DNA from: WRDF01 sp031552235
GTDB taxonomy: Bacteria > Bacteroidota > Bacteroidia > Bacteroidales > Rikenellaceae
Direction: 5' to 3'
Assembly: GCA_031552235.1 (NCBI GenBank)
Contig: JAVBMR010000011.1
Location: 13,567 to 77,566 of the forward strand
Length of the DNA: 64,000 nt
In this document: positions 50,047 through 59,175 of the stretch, in pieces
Layout: each line of letters starts with the position of its first letter
Numbering within the stretch: position 1 is the first letter of the stretch
The notes under the pieces: generated by a model
Database searches by the model: none
What the model was told of the DNA's origin: nothing
What the model saw: the letters and a program-made list of their open reading frames with translations, nothing else
Program-made: the position numbers and the translations under genes

Positions 50047-52518
50047 ATGAGATTGTTCATAAACGGCACGGAAGCCGACATAGACGCCTCGGAACCGATC
50101 AGAACCTCGCTCACGATAGCGGAGATAACGAACCCCGAAAACAGCCGGACAGGATACTCGAAGCCGTTTTCGCTGCCGGCCACACCCCGGAACAGGAAGA
50201 TCATAGGCAACTGCGTAGAACCTAACTCCACCGAACTGTTCAACCGCAGGCAATACGCCGCGAGGATAGAGCAGGACGGATGCGTGATCATGAGCGGGGA
50301 GCTATACCTGATGTCGTATGAAGAGGACGGGAACGGCTGCGGAAAATATTCGGCGGCGATAATAGGCCCGGGAAAAGAATGGGTGCGCAAAGCCGCGGCC
50401 ACACCGCTCAGGAAAATGGAAGTCGCGTTCGGCGAAACGATAACGGCGGCGATGATAGCGCAAAGCTGGACATGGGACAAACCCGTTCGGTTCCTGCCGG
50501 TACAGAGGGACTCGTTCGCAGTGGAAAACCACAACTCGCACCTGTTCCCTCCGGTCAAGATCCTCTCGTTCGAAGACTACCATCCGTTCCTGCACATACG
50601 GACAATGTTCGAAACGGTGTTCGCCGCAGCGGGATACTCGATAGAATCGGAATTTATCAAGGGCGGGATGTTCGGCTCGCTGTATATGAGCGGGAATTAT
50701 CCGCGCAAAAGCATCGAAGGAGACAAATCGAAGATGGACTTCCTCGCGGGACGGTTCGCAGACGTATCGGCAGTCGCCAATTCGACAGGCAAAGTATACG
50801 CAGACCCCGTCACGACCCTGAACACGATAGGCAACATAGTGGAAACGGCGAACCCGCGGGAAGAAAGCAACGGCAAAGTCCTTGAAAACGTATTCGCCAA
50901 GAACGAGTGTTTTACCAAAATAGGAAACAGGATAGCGTTCGTCCCCACGCACAGCGCTGTGGTCGGGTTCGAATTCAAGATACACTACACGGCCGACTAC
51001 TACATGCTGGACAGGGACGAACTCAAGACGTTCAACCAGATGTACCTCTGGTCGGGGCAAGAACGCAGTTACAAGGTACTGAACACCAACGCCGACCGCC
51101 GAAGCGAATTCAAAGCGAGCAAAACTTTCCTTGCCATAATATTCGACCACCGCGACGGGGATTCGTACCAGTTCAGGTATGACGAACTGGCGAACGCGCA
51201 GGTGGACCCACAGAACCCGAAAGCGGGAGAAGTCACGACACGCACATTCGCGACATTCAGCACCCGGACGAAAGCGATAACGGTCGTCAACGCGAAACCC
51301 GTGGCGAATCCGCAGATATGGATAAAACCGGCGGGCGGCTCAACTTATGTCATATGCGAAAAAGACTGGGCGCTGTATGACGGACATGTAACCGAACGAG
51401 GCGAAACGGAGGTCGAGATAACCGTCAGAAGCTCGCCGGAACGCATATTGCCATCGAGCCCTAAATATTTCGACCAGATATATTTCGACGGCGGAGAAGC
51501 GGGGATGAAATTCAAACTCGGTAAAAACACGACCCTCAGACCGCTGTTCGCAGGCTACCCTTGTGAAGGATCGGTCGTGAAGTTCGAAGATGTCGCGGCG
51601 CACGAAGCAAGTTGCATTGACATGATAAACGCAGTAAGGCACATGTTCAACCTGTCGTTCTTCACGGACAGCCTCGAAAAGAAAGTTTACATAGAACCGC
51701 GAAAAGATTTCTACAAATCGGAACCGGTGGTTGACTGGAGCGGCAGGATAGACCTCTCGAAACCGGTGAGCGTAAGCGCACCGGGAGCAGGGCTGCCGCA
51801 AAAGTACACCATGCGTTACCAGACCGGCGACGGAGCCGTAACACGCTGGAACAGGCAGAACGACGGCAGGTTCGGGAGCCGCAGCTGGGACATAGACGAC
51901 AATTTCGCAAAAGAAGGAGAGAAAATATTCGAAAACCCACTGTTCACGGCATCGCTGAACGCGGCAGGAGATTTTCCGGACGCCGTGGCGGCAAGCCTCG
52001 TACAGGCAGGCGACAGGGACACGGACGTAACGCAGGATGTGGAAGAACTCAACTTCCCGGCCAAGATCGTAAGGTACTTAGGAATGGCGACGCTCCCAGG
52101 ATCGCAAAAATGGGGCTGGCCGGTATACGGGAAAACGTACCCGTTCCTCGCGTTCCACCATAACGGCGAAAACGCGAAAAACGCGGGGATAAACCCGGCG
52201 GCAAACTCCGGCGGGGCGGCAGACATGATCAACGGGTTCTCGCTCTGTTTCGAAGACAGGGACTCGGTCGAAGGATTGCACAGGTTCTATGACCGCACGT
52301 TCGAAACGTACAACAACAGCAAAAAAGTGGAAGCATACATATGCCTCGCGCCGGAAGAAGTCGAAGCGCTGGTATATCCGAACTCGCTCGGGAAGGATTT
52401 CAAGGCGTTGTACAGGCTCGTTATAAACGGCGAGAACGCGCTGTACAGGCTCGAACAGGTGTGCGACTACGACCCAAACGCGGCATCGGTAAAATGTGTA
52501 TTCATCAAAGAAACATAA
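50047..52518 (+). CDS. Large phage tail-tip-like structural protein
   Basis: A protein of 823 residues. The N-terminus MRLFINGTEADIDASEPI followed by NPENSRTGYSKPFSLPATPRNRKIIG is the recognisable part: a N-x(n)-SK-F-LP-TP-N word shared by large tail proteins of Bacteroidota siphophages. The rest is mostly beta and includes FEDYHPFLHIRTMFETVFAAAGY, seen in receptor-binding or tail-tip proteins. No lysin or protease motif is seen. It is the largest gene of the block and intact, which argues against simple decay. Confidence 0.55.
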   Translation: MRLFINGTEADIDASEPIRTSLTIAEITNPENSRTGYSKPFSLPATPRNRKIIGNCVEPNSTELFNRRQYAARIEQDGCVIMSGELYLMSYEEDGNGCGKYSAAIIGPGKEWVRKAAATPLRKMEVAFGETITAAMIAQSWTWDKPVRFLPVQRDSFAVENHNSHLFPPVKILSFEDYHPFLHIRTMFETVFAAAGYSIESEFIKGGMFGSLYMSGNYPRKSIEGDKSKMDFLAGRFADVSAVANSTGKVYADPVTTLNTIGNIVETANPREESNGKVLENVFAKNECFTKIGNRIAFVPTHSAVVGFEFKIHYTADYYMLDRDELKTFNQMYLWSGQERSYKVLNTNADRRSEFKASKTFLAIIFDHRDGDSYQFRYDELANAQVDPQNPKAGEVTTRTFATFSTRTKAITVVNAKPVANPQIWIKPAGGSTYVICEKDWALYDGHVTERGETEVEITVRSSPERILPSSPKYFDQIYFDGGEAGMKFKLGKNTTLRPLFAGYPCEGSVVKFEDVAAHEASCIDMINAVRHMFNLSFFTDSLEKKVYIEPRKDFYKSEPVVDWSGRIDLSKPVSVSAPGAGLPQKYTMRYQTGDGAVTRWNRQNDGRFGSRSWDIDDNFAKEGEKIFENPLFTASLNAAGDFPDAVAASLVQAGDRDTDVTQDVEELNFPAKIVRYLGMATLPGSQKWGWPVYGKTYPFLAFHHNGENAKNAGINPAANSGGAADMINGFSLCFEDRDSVEGLHRFYDRTFETYNNSKKVEAYICLAPEEVEALVYPNSLGKDFKALYRLVINGENALYRLEQVCDYDPNAASVKCVFIKET

Positions 52519-52521
52519 GGC

Positions 52522-52683
52522 ATGGAAAAGTATAAAAACAACGCGGAAACACCAATGACGGCCGAAGAAATCGAAGCCCTCGTGGAACAGTACCTGAGAA
52601 AAACGCGCAGCGAAGCATCGGCAGAAAAGACCGCGGAAGAACTCAGAATAATCGACATGATAATAGCACAGGCAACTTTCTAA
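52522..52683 (+). CDS. Short helical protein in the tail module
   Basis: A protein of 53 residues, acidic and fully helical in appearance (MTAEEIEALVEQYLRKTRSE, EELRIIDMIIAQATF). Starts three bases after the stop of the large tail gene and is followed 11 bases later by the next gene. Too small to assign; the even spacing and the pattern of codons support translation. Confidence 0.55.
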   Translation: MEKYKNNAETPMTAEEIEALVEQYLRKTRSEASAEKTAEELRIIDMIIAQATF

Positions 52684-52694
52684 AACCAAACGAC

Positions 52695-52964
52695 ATGACA
52701 ATATACGTAAAAGAACTGCTCCACATGCTCGACAAAAAGTACGGGGCGCTGTCGCCAGGCGAAATGGCCGACAAGCTCTTCGAAATCGGAGTAGTAGACC
52801 ACACGCTATGCAAAGTGCTGGCGATAAGAGAGTTCGTCGCCGCGAAAGTCAAAACAGGAGAGAAGAAGATCGACGCCATGTGGAACGCGGCGGAACATTT
52901 CTGCTGCACATACGAGTACATACGAAAATGCGTCTATTACTACACGGACGTAAACCTCGACTGA
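52695..52964 (+). CDS. Small protein at the end of the tail module
   Basis: A protein of 89 residues: MTIYVKELLHMLDKKYGALSPGEMADKLFEIGVVDHTL then a helical part with a Cys pair (AEHFCCTYEYIRKCVYYYTD). The first half looks like a compact helical DNA- or protein-binding fold. I do not recognise it. It is the last gene before the 1-kb repeat cluster. Confidence 0.6.
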   Translation: MTIYVKELLHMLDKKYGALSPGEMADKLFEIGVVDHTLCKVLAIREFVAAKVKTGEKKIDAMWNAAEHFCCTYEYIRKCVYYYTDVNLD

Positions 52965-53012
52965 AATAAAAATGGTAATTATATACAAATTTACATCGAT
53001 CGTTTTTAACTC

Positions 53013-53150
53013 GTTACTTTCTTTTGCATTACCCAAAAGAAAGTAACCAAAGAAAACTCTAGAAAATAAGTCTCACGTAAGACTCCTCCCTTTTAGCCAT
53101 GCTGTGCATGTCTAACGGTCGTCGGACACCGTACGTCTCGACTTATTTTC
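53013..53150 (+). repeat. Interspersed repeat, family E, short copy
   Basis: GTTACTTTCTTTTG and AAAGAAAGTAACCAAAG form a stem, then CGTAAGACTCCTCCC, TCTAACGGTCGTCGGACACC and ACTTATTTTC as at 31515-31720. First of four repeats packed into the gap from 52965 to 53983, which contains no gene. Confidence 0.75.
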
Positions 53151-53279
53151 ATCTTGTCGAATACCCAATATTTAGATTTAAGTGCCGATTTTAGTTCGGT
53201 GTCAAATTGTATATAGACACCATAAAAATTATGCCTATCCGCAAAATGCCCCACGCACGCCGAATTGAGATAATCGGAT

Positions 53280-53407
53280 AGGCCGCGCGTGGAGCGCGGT
53301 CTCATGGCTTGTGCGTTGGGAAGCTTGCCAAAGGCAAGCCCTGCAGCCCGCCGCATGCGGCGGGCTGCATGCGGCGGCGACTCCGGTAGAACGGGAGCGT
53401 CGATGGA
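53280..53407 (+). repeat. GC-rich hairpin repeat, family F, copy 2
   Basis: Nested hairpins GGCCGCGCG/CGCGGTC, GGAAGCTTGCC/GGCAAGCC and CAGCCCGCCGCATGCGGCGGGCTG, ending GGCGACTCCGGTAGA. Same order of elements as at 17017-17130. A separate module CCGCCCTGAAGGGGCGG at about 53551-53576 also occurs in family D. Confidence 0.65.
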
Positions 53408-53598
53408 CACCCGAAGCGCTGTAATGCGAAACTATGTCCGTCCCCGGCGGCAGACTTCACCGCAGACAGAAGATTGCGTATAAGCATATTTCTTCTGAAT
53501 TATCTCTTTTTATGGTGTAGAATCTTTCCGTATCGCTCCGCGATCCGGCAGCCCGCCCTGAAGGGGCGGAGGGCGGGTTGCTAAAGCAATTTATTTCT

Positions 53599-53713
53599 GA
53601 ATTATCCCTTTAAATCTTGTTAGGCCCTCTTAGAAGGCCATCAGGCACCCACGAGAGAGGGGGGCAGGGGCACCTGAACCGATGCTCGCAGCGGAAACGG
53701 AGACTGCTTGCAG
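53599..53713 (+). repeat. Structured interspersed repeat, family B, copy 3
   Basis: From GAATTATCCC through GGCCCTCTTAGAAGGCC, CAGGCACCC with GGGGCACCTG, to GGAGACTGCTTGCAG. Diverged from copies 1 and 2 but compensating changes keep the stems. It merges at 53703 into an inverted family C segment. Confidence 0.75.
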
Positions 53714-53787
53714 CGCTTGATAAATTCACATTCGGCGGAGTCGCAGCCTCCACAATACGCCGTAGCTTGCCGCAGTGTGGTTTATTT
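53703..53787 (-). repeat. Family C repeat, inverted partial copy
   Basis: On the minus strand TAAACCACACTGCGGCAAGC leads to GAATGTGAATTTATCAAGC and GCAAGCAG, as in the copies at 14557 and 63606. It is fused end to end with the family B copy. From 53788 to the ClpP-like start at 53984 there is only leader sequence. Confidence 0.65.
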
Positions 53788-53983
53788 ACATCCATGCGCT
53801 TTGTCCGCACAGGCTACGGCCGACTGCGGGTTACGGCCGCTGATTATTTGCTACGCGAAAAGTTCAAAAAGTGGCGAAACTTTTTCGAGGCGGGCCGGAG
53901 TAATTTAGCGTCATCACAGGATAAATATTCTCGCATAACAACAGGCGAAATCAACACGAACCAAACTAACCCAACACAAAATA

Positions 53984-54946
53984 ATGTCTGAAAAAACAAA
54001 AACCGCGAAGACGGCTGACAGTGCAGCCGTAATAGACATCGAAGGAATCATAGGAGTCGCCGAAGACCAACAATTCGACCCGTCGGCGGCAAGTGTCGCA
54101 ACTTACAAAACTTTCAAAGAAACATTCGAGAAATTCAAAAGCGCCGGGTACGGCGAGTTCATCGTAAACATCCGCTCGACAGGAGGTAACGTAAACGACG
54201 CCCTGCTGATTCACGACCTGCTCAGATCGTCAGACGCACAGGTAACCACAAAATGTTTCGGATACGTCGCCTCGGCGGCCACGATAATTGCGCAGGCGGC
54301 CTCGCCCGGATGCAGGGAAATATCGGAGAACTCGCTCTACCTGATCCACAAATCGGCCTGTAGCACAGAAGGAAACGCCCGTGAAATAGCACAGACAATC
54401 GAAATGCTCGATAAAACAGACAAAAGGATCACGGCGATATATGCCGACCGTTCGGGCAAGAATGTCGCAGACTTCGAAACGCTTATGGCCGAGAACAGCG
54501 GAAACGGCAGATGGCTCTCCCCGGACGAAGCCATAACGTATGGGCTTGCGGACAAGATCACAGCAGCCGCGCCTATAAAAGCCGAAGCCAAAAGCGTAAT
54601 CGCAAACCTCGGGCTGCCCCCCATCCCAAAGAAACGGAAAAACATGACAGCGGAAATATCGAAAACATGGAACAAGATACTGCGTTCGACAGGGCTGGCC
54701 CACGAAAACGAAGAAGCGGAACCAATGGCCGAGGTGATAGACGCAACCGACCTCGAAAAAGCAACCCGCGAAGTTACAAATGCCAGAAGCGAAAGTGAAC
54801 TGCAAAAGCAGAAGGTCGAGCGGGCCCGTGCGGCAGCCATGCCAACCGCCACGAAACCGAAAGAAGACCCGGACATTCAGGAAATACGCTTCTCGGCAAA
54901 CGAATCGGCGTATATGGAAGATATCAAAAGATTTACGGATCAGTAA
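53984..54946 (+). CDS. Phage head maturation protease (ClpP-type, S14) fused to scaffold-like tail
   Basis: A protein of 320 residues. Residues about 15-205 form a ClpP-like serine protease: VNIRSTGGNVNDALLIHDLL, the nucleophile Ser97 in FGYVASAATIIAQ, and His122 in SLYLIHKSA, followed by helices around FETLMAENSGNGRWLSPDEAITYGLADKI. Residues about 215-320 are charged and helical (ESELQKQKVERARAAA) and look like a capsid scaffolding domain, the common protease-scaffold fusion. The stop codon TAA is formed by the first bases of a family D repeat, so the original C-terminus may have been longer. No terminase is encoded upstream. Confidence 0.88.
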   Translation: MSEKTKTAKTADSAAVIDIEGIIGVAEDQQFDPSAASVATYKTFKETFEKFKSAGYGEFIVNIRSTGGNVNDALLIHDLLRSSDAQVTTKCFGYVASAATIIAQAASPGCREISENSLYLIHKSACSTEGNAREIAQTIEMLDKTDKRITAIYADRSGKNVADFETLMAENSGNGRWLSPDEAITYGLADKITAAAPIKAEAKSVIANLGLPPIPKKRKNMTAEISKTWNKILRSTGLAHENEEAEPMAEVIDATDLEKATREVTNARSESELQKQKVERARAAAMPTATKPKEDPDIQEIRFSANESAYMEDIKRFTDQ

Positions 54947-55157
54947 ACCACCATGCACTAAAGCACATGGGTTTGGAGAGAAGAATAAATTCTTCATCCC
55001 GAGTCGCAAAGCGACTCGCATCGCCGCCCTGAAGGGGCGGAGGGCGGCGATGAAAATACAACAGAAAGACCAGATTCGAAAAATTAGAAATTTATAGAAA
55101 CTGAAAGTAGCCGCAATCAAATTGAGGGGTTTCAACCATTAACAGCAAACAATAAAA
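54944..55157 (+). repeat. Structured interspersed repeat, family D, copy 1
   Basis: About 214 bases almost identical in layout to 63406-63611. Hairpins: AAACCACCATG with CATGGGTTT, GAGTCGC/GCGACTC, and CGCCGCCCTGAAGGGGCGGAGGGCGGCG; then AATTTATAGAAACT, AGTAGCCGCAAT and ATTAACAGCA. The 55158-55436 remainder is leader sequence of the capsid gene with no convincing ORF. Confidence 0.85.
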
Positions 55158-55436
55158 AAGGGTTATACAGTTTCAGCTTTTAATAGCCAATGAAACGTGA
55201 CGTATGTCAGACACACTCTTCCTGGCACCCCTGTTCCCTCCCGGTGGCGCCAGACGGACTTCAAAAAAAGACGAACAATACCAAAACGATATTTCGGATA
55301 ACAAAACGTTTCTGAAAAACGGACCCGGAAAAGCAGGAAAAACAACGGCAAACAGAATATCACAAAAGCGTTTATCTCCCCTGCGCCAGACCGTTCAGAA
55401 AACTACAACCCAACCCACCATAACACACAAAAAACA

Positions 55437-56423
55437 ATGAGCAAGATCGAAGCACCAAAAACCTACCAGGGCGCAGAACTCGAAACGATATTCTTCCGTC
55501 CCATGTTCTCAGGCCCCGACGCAAACGACCTCGGGATCAGGATAATGTACAATATGCCCGTCCCCACGACACTCCAATTCTGGAAGCGCAGCGGCGACAT
55601 CCTCCACAAATACACGGCCAGCGGCTGGAAAGGCGGCACGGCGGCGAGCAGGTTCTCGAAACAGATCAAACTGTCGAAAGTGAAAGCTGAAGCAAGCTAC
55701 AGCGCATCGGACTACTTCAACATGATATACGAAGTGATCACGAACCGCAGCGACGTGAACCTCCAGGACCTCACAGGTACGGAACTCGAAGAAGCCGAAA
55801 CGGCACTCTTCAAAGAAGCCATCGCGGAAAGCATCAGAACCACAATGTGGATCGGCGACGTTGACCGCGCAGGAGGCAATGCCCAATACGCGACTTTCGA
55901 CGGATTCCTGAAACGGATCATAATCGACGCCATTACCGACAAAGATATCAAGAAATCGACGTATGCCGACTGCGCAACGCCCGCAAACGCCGAAACCATA
56001 CTCAAAGGCCTTTGGGACAACGCATCGATAGCGCTGAAAGACTGCAAATCGCAGGGCAACATGGTATACCTCGTAACGTCGGACATCTACAACAAGTATG
56101 AAGAAGCTCTCGACAGCGTGGTCGTGGAAAGCGCATACCTCGCGAAGCAGAACGGACGCCAAGGCATATCGTACCGCGGAATCCCGGTTATCGACGTGCA
56201 ACTCTCGGCATACCTCCCGCTTTTCGAAGACATGCCGCAGTCGTTCGGTATCCTCACCGACCGCCGTAACCTCGCGCTGGCCGTAAACACAAAAGATTTC
56301 CCCGGCACGGAAGTCAAGATGTGGTACAACCCCGACCTCATGCAGAACCGACAGAGGGCCGTGTTCATGGCAGGCTGCGACTACCTCCTCCCGGAACTCA
56401 TATCGATCGCTTACAAAGGCTAA
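55437..56423 (+). CDS. Phage major capsid protein-like (HK97-type position)
   Basis: A protein of 328 residues. Layout of a capsid protein without a cleaved scaffold: extended N-terminal arm, FDGFLKRIIIDAITDK, NIASILKDCKSQ-type ALKDCKSQGNMVYLVTSDIYNKYEEAL, then YRGIPVIDVQLSAYLPLFED with a P-domain-like turn, and a C-terminal TDRRNLALAVNTKD...GCDYLLPELISIAYKG strand set. In Bacteroidota phages this is the typical pattern near the ClpP-like protease and the portal. The gene is intact. Assignment rests on these patterns and on context. Confidence 0.72.
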   Translation: MSKIEAPKTYQGAELETIFFRPMFSGPDANDLGIRIMYNMPVPTTLQFWKRSGDILHKYTASGWKGGTAASRFSKQIKLSKVKAEASYSASDYFNMIYEVITNRSDVNLQDLTGTELEEAETALFKEAIAESIRTTMWIGDVDRAGGNAQYATFDGFLKRIIIDAITDKDIKKSTYADCATPANAETILKGLWDNASIALKDCKSQGNMVYLVTSDIYNKYEEALDSVVVESAYLAKQNGRQGISYRGIPVIDVQLSAYLPLFEDMPQSFGILTDRRNLALAVNTKDFPGTEVKMWYNPDLMQNRQRAVFMAGCDYLLPELISIAYKG

Positions 56424-56434
56424 AACAAGCGGAT

Positions 56435-56947
56435 ATGGCACTCGGAGGATATGAAAAGGCCGAAGGCAAGCGCAGCGGAGGAATACGTTCGCTGGCGCTG
56501 GCGGCAGCAAGCGATGTGGCAGGAGCCGTTATGGAAGCCGGAGTTTGCACAGGCGTTACCCTGAAGCAAGGGGCCGTATTCCGTAAATACGGATTCAAAG
56601 AAGGCGAAGCATGCTTCACAGAGGAAATGTCGATAGTAAACGGCGTTGCGAAAGTGGCGCACGGGATAACGTTCGCGCTTGAAAGGCCGGACGGCAGCAG
56701 CGCCCAAGCGATCGCGCAACTCGCCGCCGCATCCGAAGACGGGATAGTGGCCATCGTAACAACCAACGGCAACGTTTCATTCCTCGTCGGGTACAGCGAC
56801 AAATTCGGCACGGAGCAACCCCTGAGGTTGACGAAGACAAGCCTGTCGAGCGGAGCCAAGCCGGCAGACGGTACGGCCGACATCATTGTACTCGCTTCGC
56901 AGGATGACAGCAAAGCACCGGTATACGCAGGCCCGGCAATCGTGTAA
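56435..56947 (+). CDS. Phage structural protein of unknown role
   Basis: A protein of 170 residues starting MALGGYEKAEGKRSGGIRSLAL (56435), where the spacing after the capsid gene is 11 bases; the frame reaching further back overlaps the capsid gene and is not used. Beta-rich core with VGYSDKFGTEQPLRLTKTSL, a word found in small tail-tube or head-decoration proteins of Bacteroidota phages. The last part is Gly/Ala/Asp-rich. Precise role unknown. Confidence 0.5.
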   Translation: MALGGYEKAEGKRSGGIRSLALAAASDVAGAVMEAGVCTGVTLKQGAVFRKYGFKEGEACFTEEMSIVNGVAKVAHGITFALERPDGSSAQAIAQLAAASEDGIVAIVTTNGNVSFLVGYSDKFGTEQPLRLTKTSLSSGAKPADGTADIIVLASQDDSKAPVYAGPAIV

Positions 56948-56965
56948 AAGCAATCCCATGAACCG

Positions 56966-57004
56966 AAGGGCTGTCCGCCTCGAAAACGGCAGCCCTTTAT
57001 TTTA
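56966..57004 (+). terminator. Hairpin after the capsid pair
   Basis: AAGGGCTG (56966-56973) pairs with CAGCCCTT (56990-56997), followed by TATTTT. It would separate capsid expression from that of the portal and lysis genes, or limit read-through. Confidence 0.6.
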
Positions 57005-57015
57005 AACCCCTGAAA

Positions 57016-58260
57016 ATGAAAACAAAAAACAACCCCCGCAAACAAAAGGTCTTTGCAGTGGAAAACGCCGCCACGCCGTTCCTGAGCATCGGAAGCCTCG
57101 TAGGCGGAAGCGTCAAAAGCGGCGACAACCAATTCTGGAAGTGGGGAAACGACAATATGTTCCCGTATGCCCTCGCGCTGATGGCACGCAGGAGTACCAC
57201 GCACAGGCGAATCATTAACGACAAAGCGGACTACATATCGGGAAAAGGATTCTCGTTCGATCCCGACCTCGCCGCGCTCGGGGAGTTCATCGAGTCGGTG
57301 AACGGCAAAGGCGAATCGATGAGGCAGCTCGTGAACAAGCTGGCGTTCGACAAAGCGCTGTTCGGAAACGCGTTCGTCGAGATAGTCACGGACGCCAACC
57401 GGACATTCCTCTCGCTGTTCCACCAAGACGCAAGCAAGTGCAGGGTCGCGAAAGGCAACTCGCACATCGTTATGCACCACGATTGGGCACGTTTCTCGGC
57501 GAAAGACCAAAAATCGCTCCCCGTTTATCCTTCATTCGAAAAACAGGAAGACGGCACGCTGAGGTCGCTGATCCACTACAAAGACTACGAGCCGATGTTC
57601 GAAAACTACGGTATCCCGGCCTACATAGCGGGAATGAACGTTTCGGCAATCGCCTACAAAACAGACAAGTGGAATATTAGCAGGCTTGACAATTCATTTC
57701 AACTGTCGGGCGTAATGGTGCTGGACGGTACGGTGGACAACGAGAACGAAGCCAACGAGATCATGAAGACGGCCCAGAAGAAATTCGCGGGCGAACCGGG
57801 GCAGGTTATGTTCATGATCAAAGACTGCTCGGAAAACGATGGTTCGAAGTTCATACCCATAAATTCGAGCAACGAGGGCGACTGGAAAAGACTGCACGAC
57901 CAGGCGACAGCCGATATCGTAGTCGCGCACTCGTGGTTCCGTTCGCTCAGCGGCCTCGAATACGGCTCGGGGTTCGACTCGGAAAGGATACTGCACGAAT
58001 ACGAGATCGCCCTGAACACCATAATCCTTGCCGAACAGGAAGAATTGATGGAGCCGCTGCGTGGCGTTATGAGCCTCATCCTCGGCATAGACTGCTCGTC
58101 GCTCCAGATAATCAACAGGCCCCCCACCCGCTCGAAACCGCTTTACATGAAAGTGTGGGAAGCCAGAAAAGCGGACGGCCTGGAATACGACCCGGCCGAC
58201 CCGGCGCAACAACTGTTCGTTGCCCAGATCACAAAGTACGCACTCAAGAACATAGACTAA
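57016..58260 (+). CDS. Phage portal protein-like
   Basis: A protein of 414 residues. The N-terminal QFWKWGNDNMFPYALALMARRSTTHRRIINDKADYISGKGF is the usual opening of Bacteroidota portal proteins: a short beta segment, then the helix near the ring entrance. Later VDNENEANEIMKTAQKKF, and a C-terminal region SGLEYGSGFDSERILHEYEIALNTIILAEQEELMEPL that forms the long stem helix with a downstream LGIDCSSLQIINRPPTRS. Encoded after, not before, the capsid protein, which is the reverse of the common terminase-portal-protease-capsid order. No terminase adjoins it. Confidence 0.78.
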   Translation: MKTKNNPRKQKVFAVENAATPFLSIGSLVGGSVKSGDNQFWKWGNDNMFPYALALMARRSTTHRRIINDKADYISGKGFSFDPDLAALGEFIESVNGKGESMRQLVNKLAFDKALFGNAFVEIVTDANRTFLSLFHQDASKCRVAKGNSHIVMHHDWARFSAKDQKSLPVYPSFEKQEDGTLRSLIHYKDYEPMFENYGIPAYIAGMNVSAIAYKTDKWNISRLDNSFQLSGVMVLDGTVDNENEANEIMKTAQKKFAGEPGQVMFMIKDCSENDGSKFIPINSSNEGDWKRLHDQATADIVVAHSWFRSLSGLEYGSGFDSERILHEYEIALNTIILAEQEELMEPLRGVMSLILGIDCSSLQIINRPPTRSKPLYMKVWEARKADGLEYDPADPAQQLFVAQITKYALKNID

Positions 58261-58271
58261 AACACACCCAA

Positions 58272-58733
58272 ATGGAACTTCTTATAACACCACAGGAAGT
58301 GGTCGAGACGGCTTTCGAAGGCGAATACGGCGTTACGGCCGACAGGATCGGGGAAACCGTTATAACGGCCGCGCAGCAAAAATTCATACGCCCCGTAATC
58401 GGCGGACTTTATAGCAGGATCGAAGCAGGAGAATACCCCGAGTTAGCGCAAAAAATCAAAGTTGTCCTTGCGCATTACGTGAAACTGCTGATGATTCCGC
58501 AGTTGGCGGTATCGCTGGGCAACGGTGGCATTACGCAACTGAAAAGCGGCAACTTCGCACCGGCCGCAGGCGACAGCCTGAAAGCGCTTCGGGACAACAC
58601 AAAGGCATGTGTCGGGGCAATGATGCGCAACCTCGTAGAGTACATCGAAGAAAACCAGGCCGACTACCCCGAATACGACCCGGCCGACAACATCCTGCAT
58701 CAGGTTTCGATATCGTCGGGAATAATACTGTAA
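58272..58733 (+). CDS. Head-tail connector-like protein
   Basis: A protein of 153 residues starting MELLITPQEVVETAFEGEYG (58272). Almost entirely helical: AAQQKFIRPVIGGLYSRI, KIKVVLAHYVKLLMIPQLAVSLGNGGI, and a C-terminal KACVGAMMRNLVEYIEENQADYPEYD. Proteins of this size and helical content directly after a portal gene are normally adaptor/connector proteins (DUF6712-like). The assignment is by position and fold impression. Confidence 0.5.
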   Translation: MELLITPQEVVETAFEGEYGVTADRIGETVITAAQQKFIRPVIGGLYSRIEAGEYPELAQKIKVVLAHYVKLLMIPQLAVSLGNGGITQLKSGNFAPAAGDSLKALRDNTKACVGAMMRNLVEYIEENQADYPEYDPADNILHQVSISSGIIL

Positions 58734-58737
58734 TGCC

Positions 58738-59175
58738 ATGGACACAATTTTAAAATATTGTTCCGGGGGCGTTATGGCCGCGGTATCGATACTTGCCCCG
58801 ATCCAGGGACTGATAATCTGCGCCGTGATATTCATCGGCATAGATTTCCTGACAGGCGTCGCCGCAAGCTACAAAACCGCCCGGCGGACAGGCGCCGCAT
58901 GGGCCTTCGAAAGCGAAAAAGCATGGAGTACAGTTACGAAACTCGGATTCGTAATGGCAGGTATAGTCCTTGCCTGGCTGATAGACTCCTGCATACTCGC
59001 CTTCATGAACCTGCGGTTGGCAAACATTTTCACAGGCTTCGTATGCGGGGTGGAATTCTGGAGCTACCTCGAAAACGCCGCCGAAATATCGGACCATCCC
59101 ATATTCCGCAAACTCGGCAGGATCATCAAGAAACGTCTGGACAACGAGTTGGACCCCGAAAATGAACAACAATGA
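58738..59175 (+). CDS. Phage holin family protein
   Basis: A protein of 145 residues with an amphipathic start and three hydrophobic segments (about 22-41, 68-88, 95-110) of the TcdE/Holin_4_1 type, including IDFLTGVAASYKTARRTGAAWAFESEK, the loop between the first two helices with the KAxxS motif. Charged C-terminus NELDPENEQQ. Holins permeabilise the inner membrane so that lysin can reach the wall. Overlaps the lysin gene by ATGA. Confidence 0.85.
   Translation: MDTILKYCSGGVMAAVSILAPIQGLIICAVIFIGIDFLTGVAASYKTARRTGAAWAFESEKAWSTVTKLGFVMAGIVLAWLIDSCILAFMNLRLANIFTGFVCGVEFWSYLENAAEISDHPIFRKLGRIIKKRLDNELDPENEQQ

Noticed and set aside
55204..55440. 78-codon ORF ending in an ATGA overlap with the capsid gene
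   Set aside because: The overlap is suggestive, but the product is polar low-complexity (TTTQPTITHKKQ) and resembles the A/C-rich leader also found before the ClpP-like gene; I treat it as untranslated leader.
55509..56510. 333-codon open frame opposite the capsid-like gene, and the 370-codon frame at 56398-57510
   Set aside because: Both are antisense shadows crossing gene borders; all other phage genes run on the plus strand.
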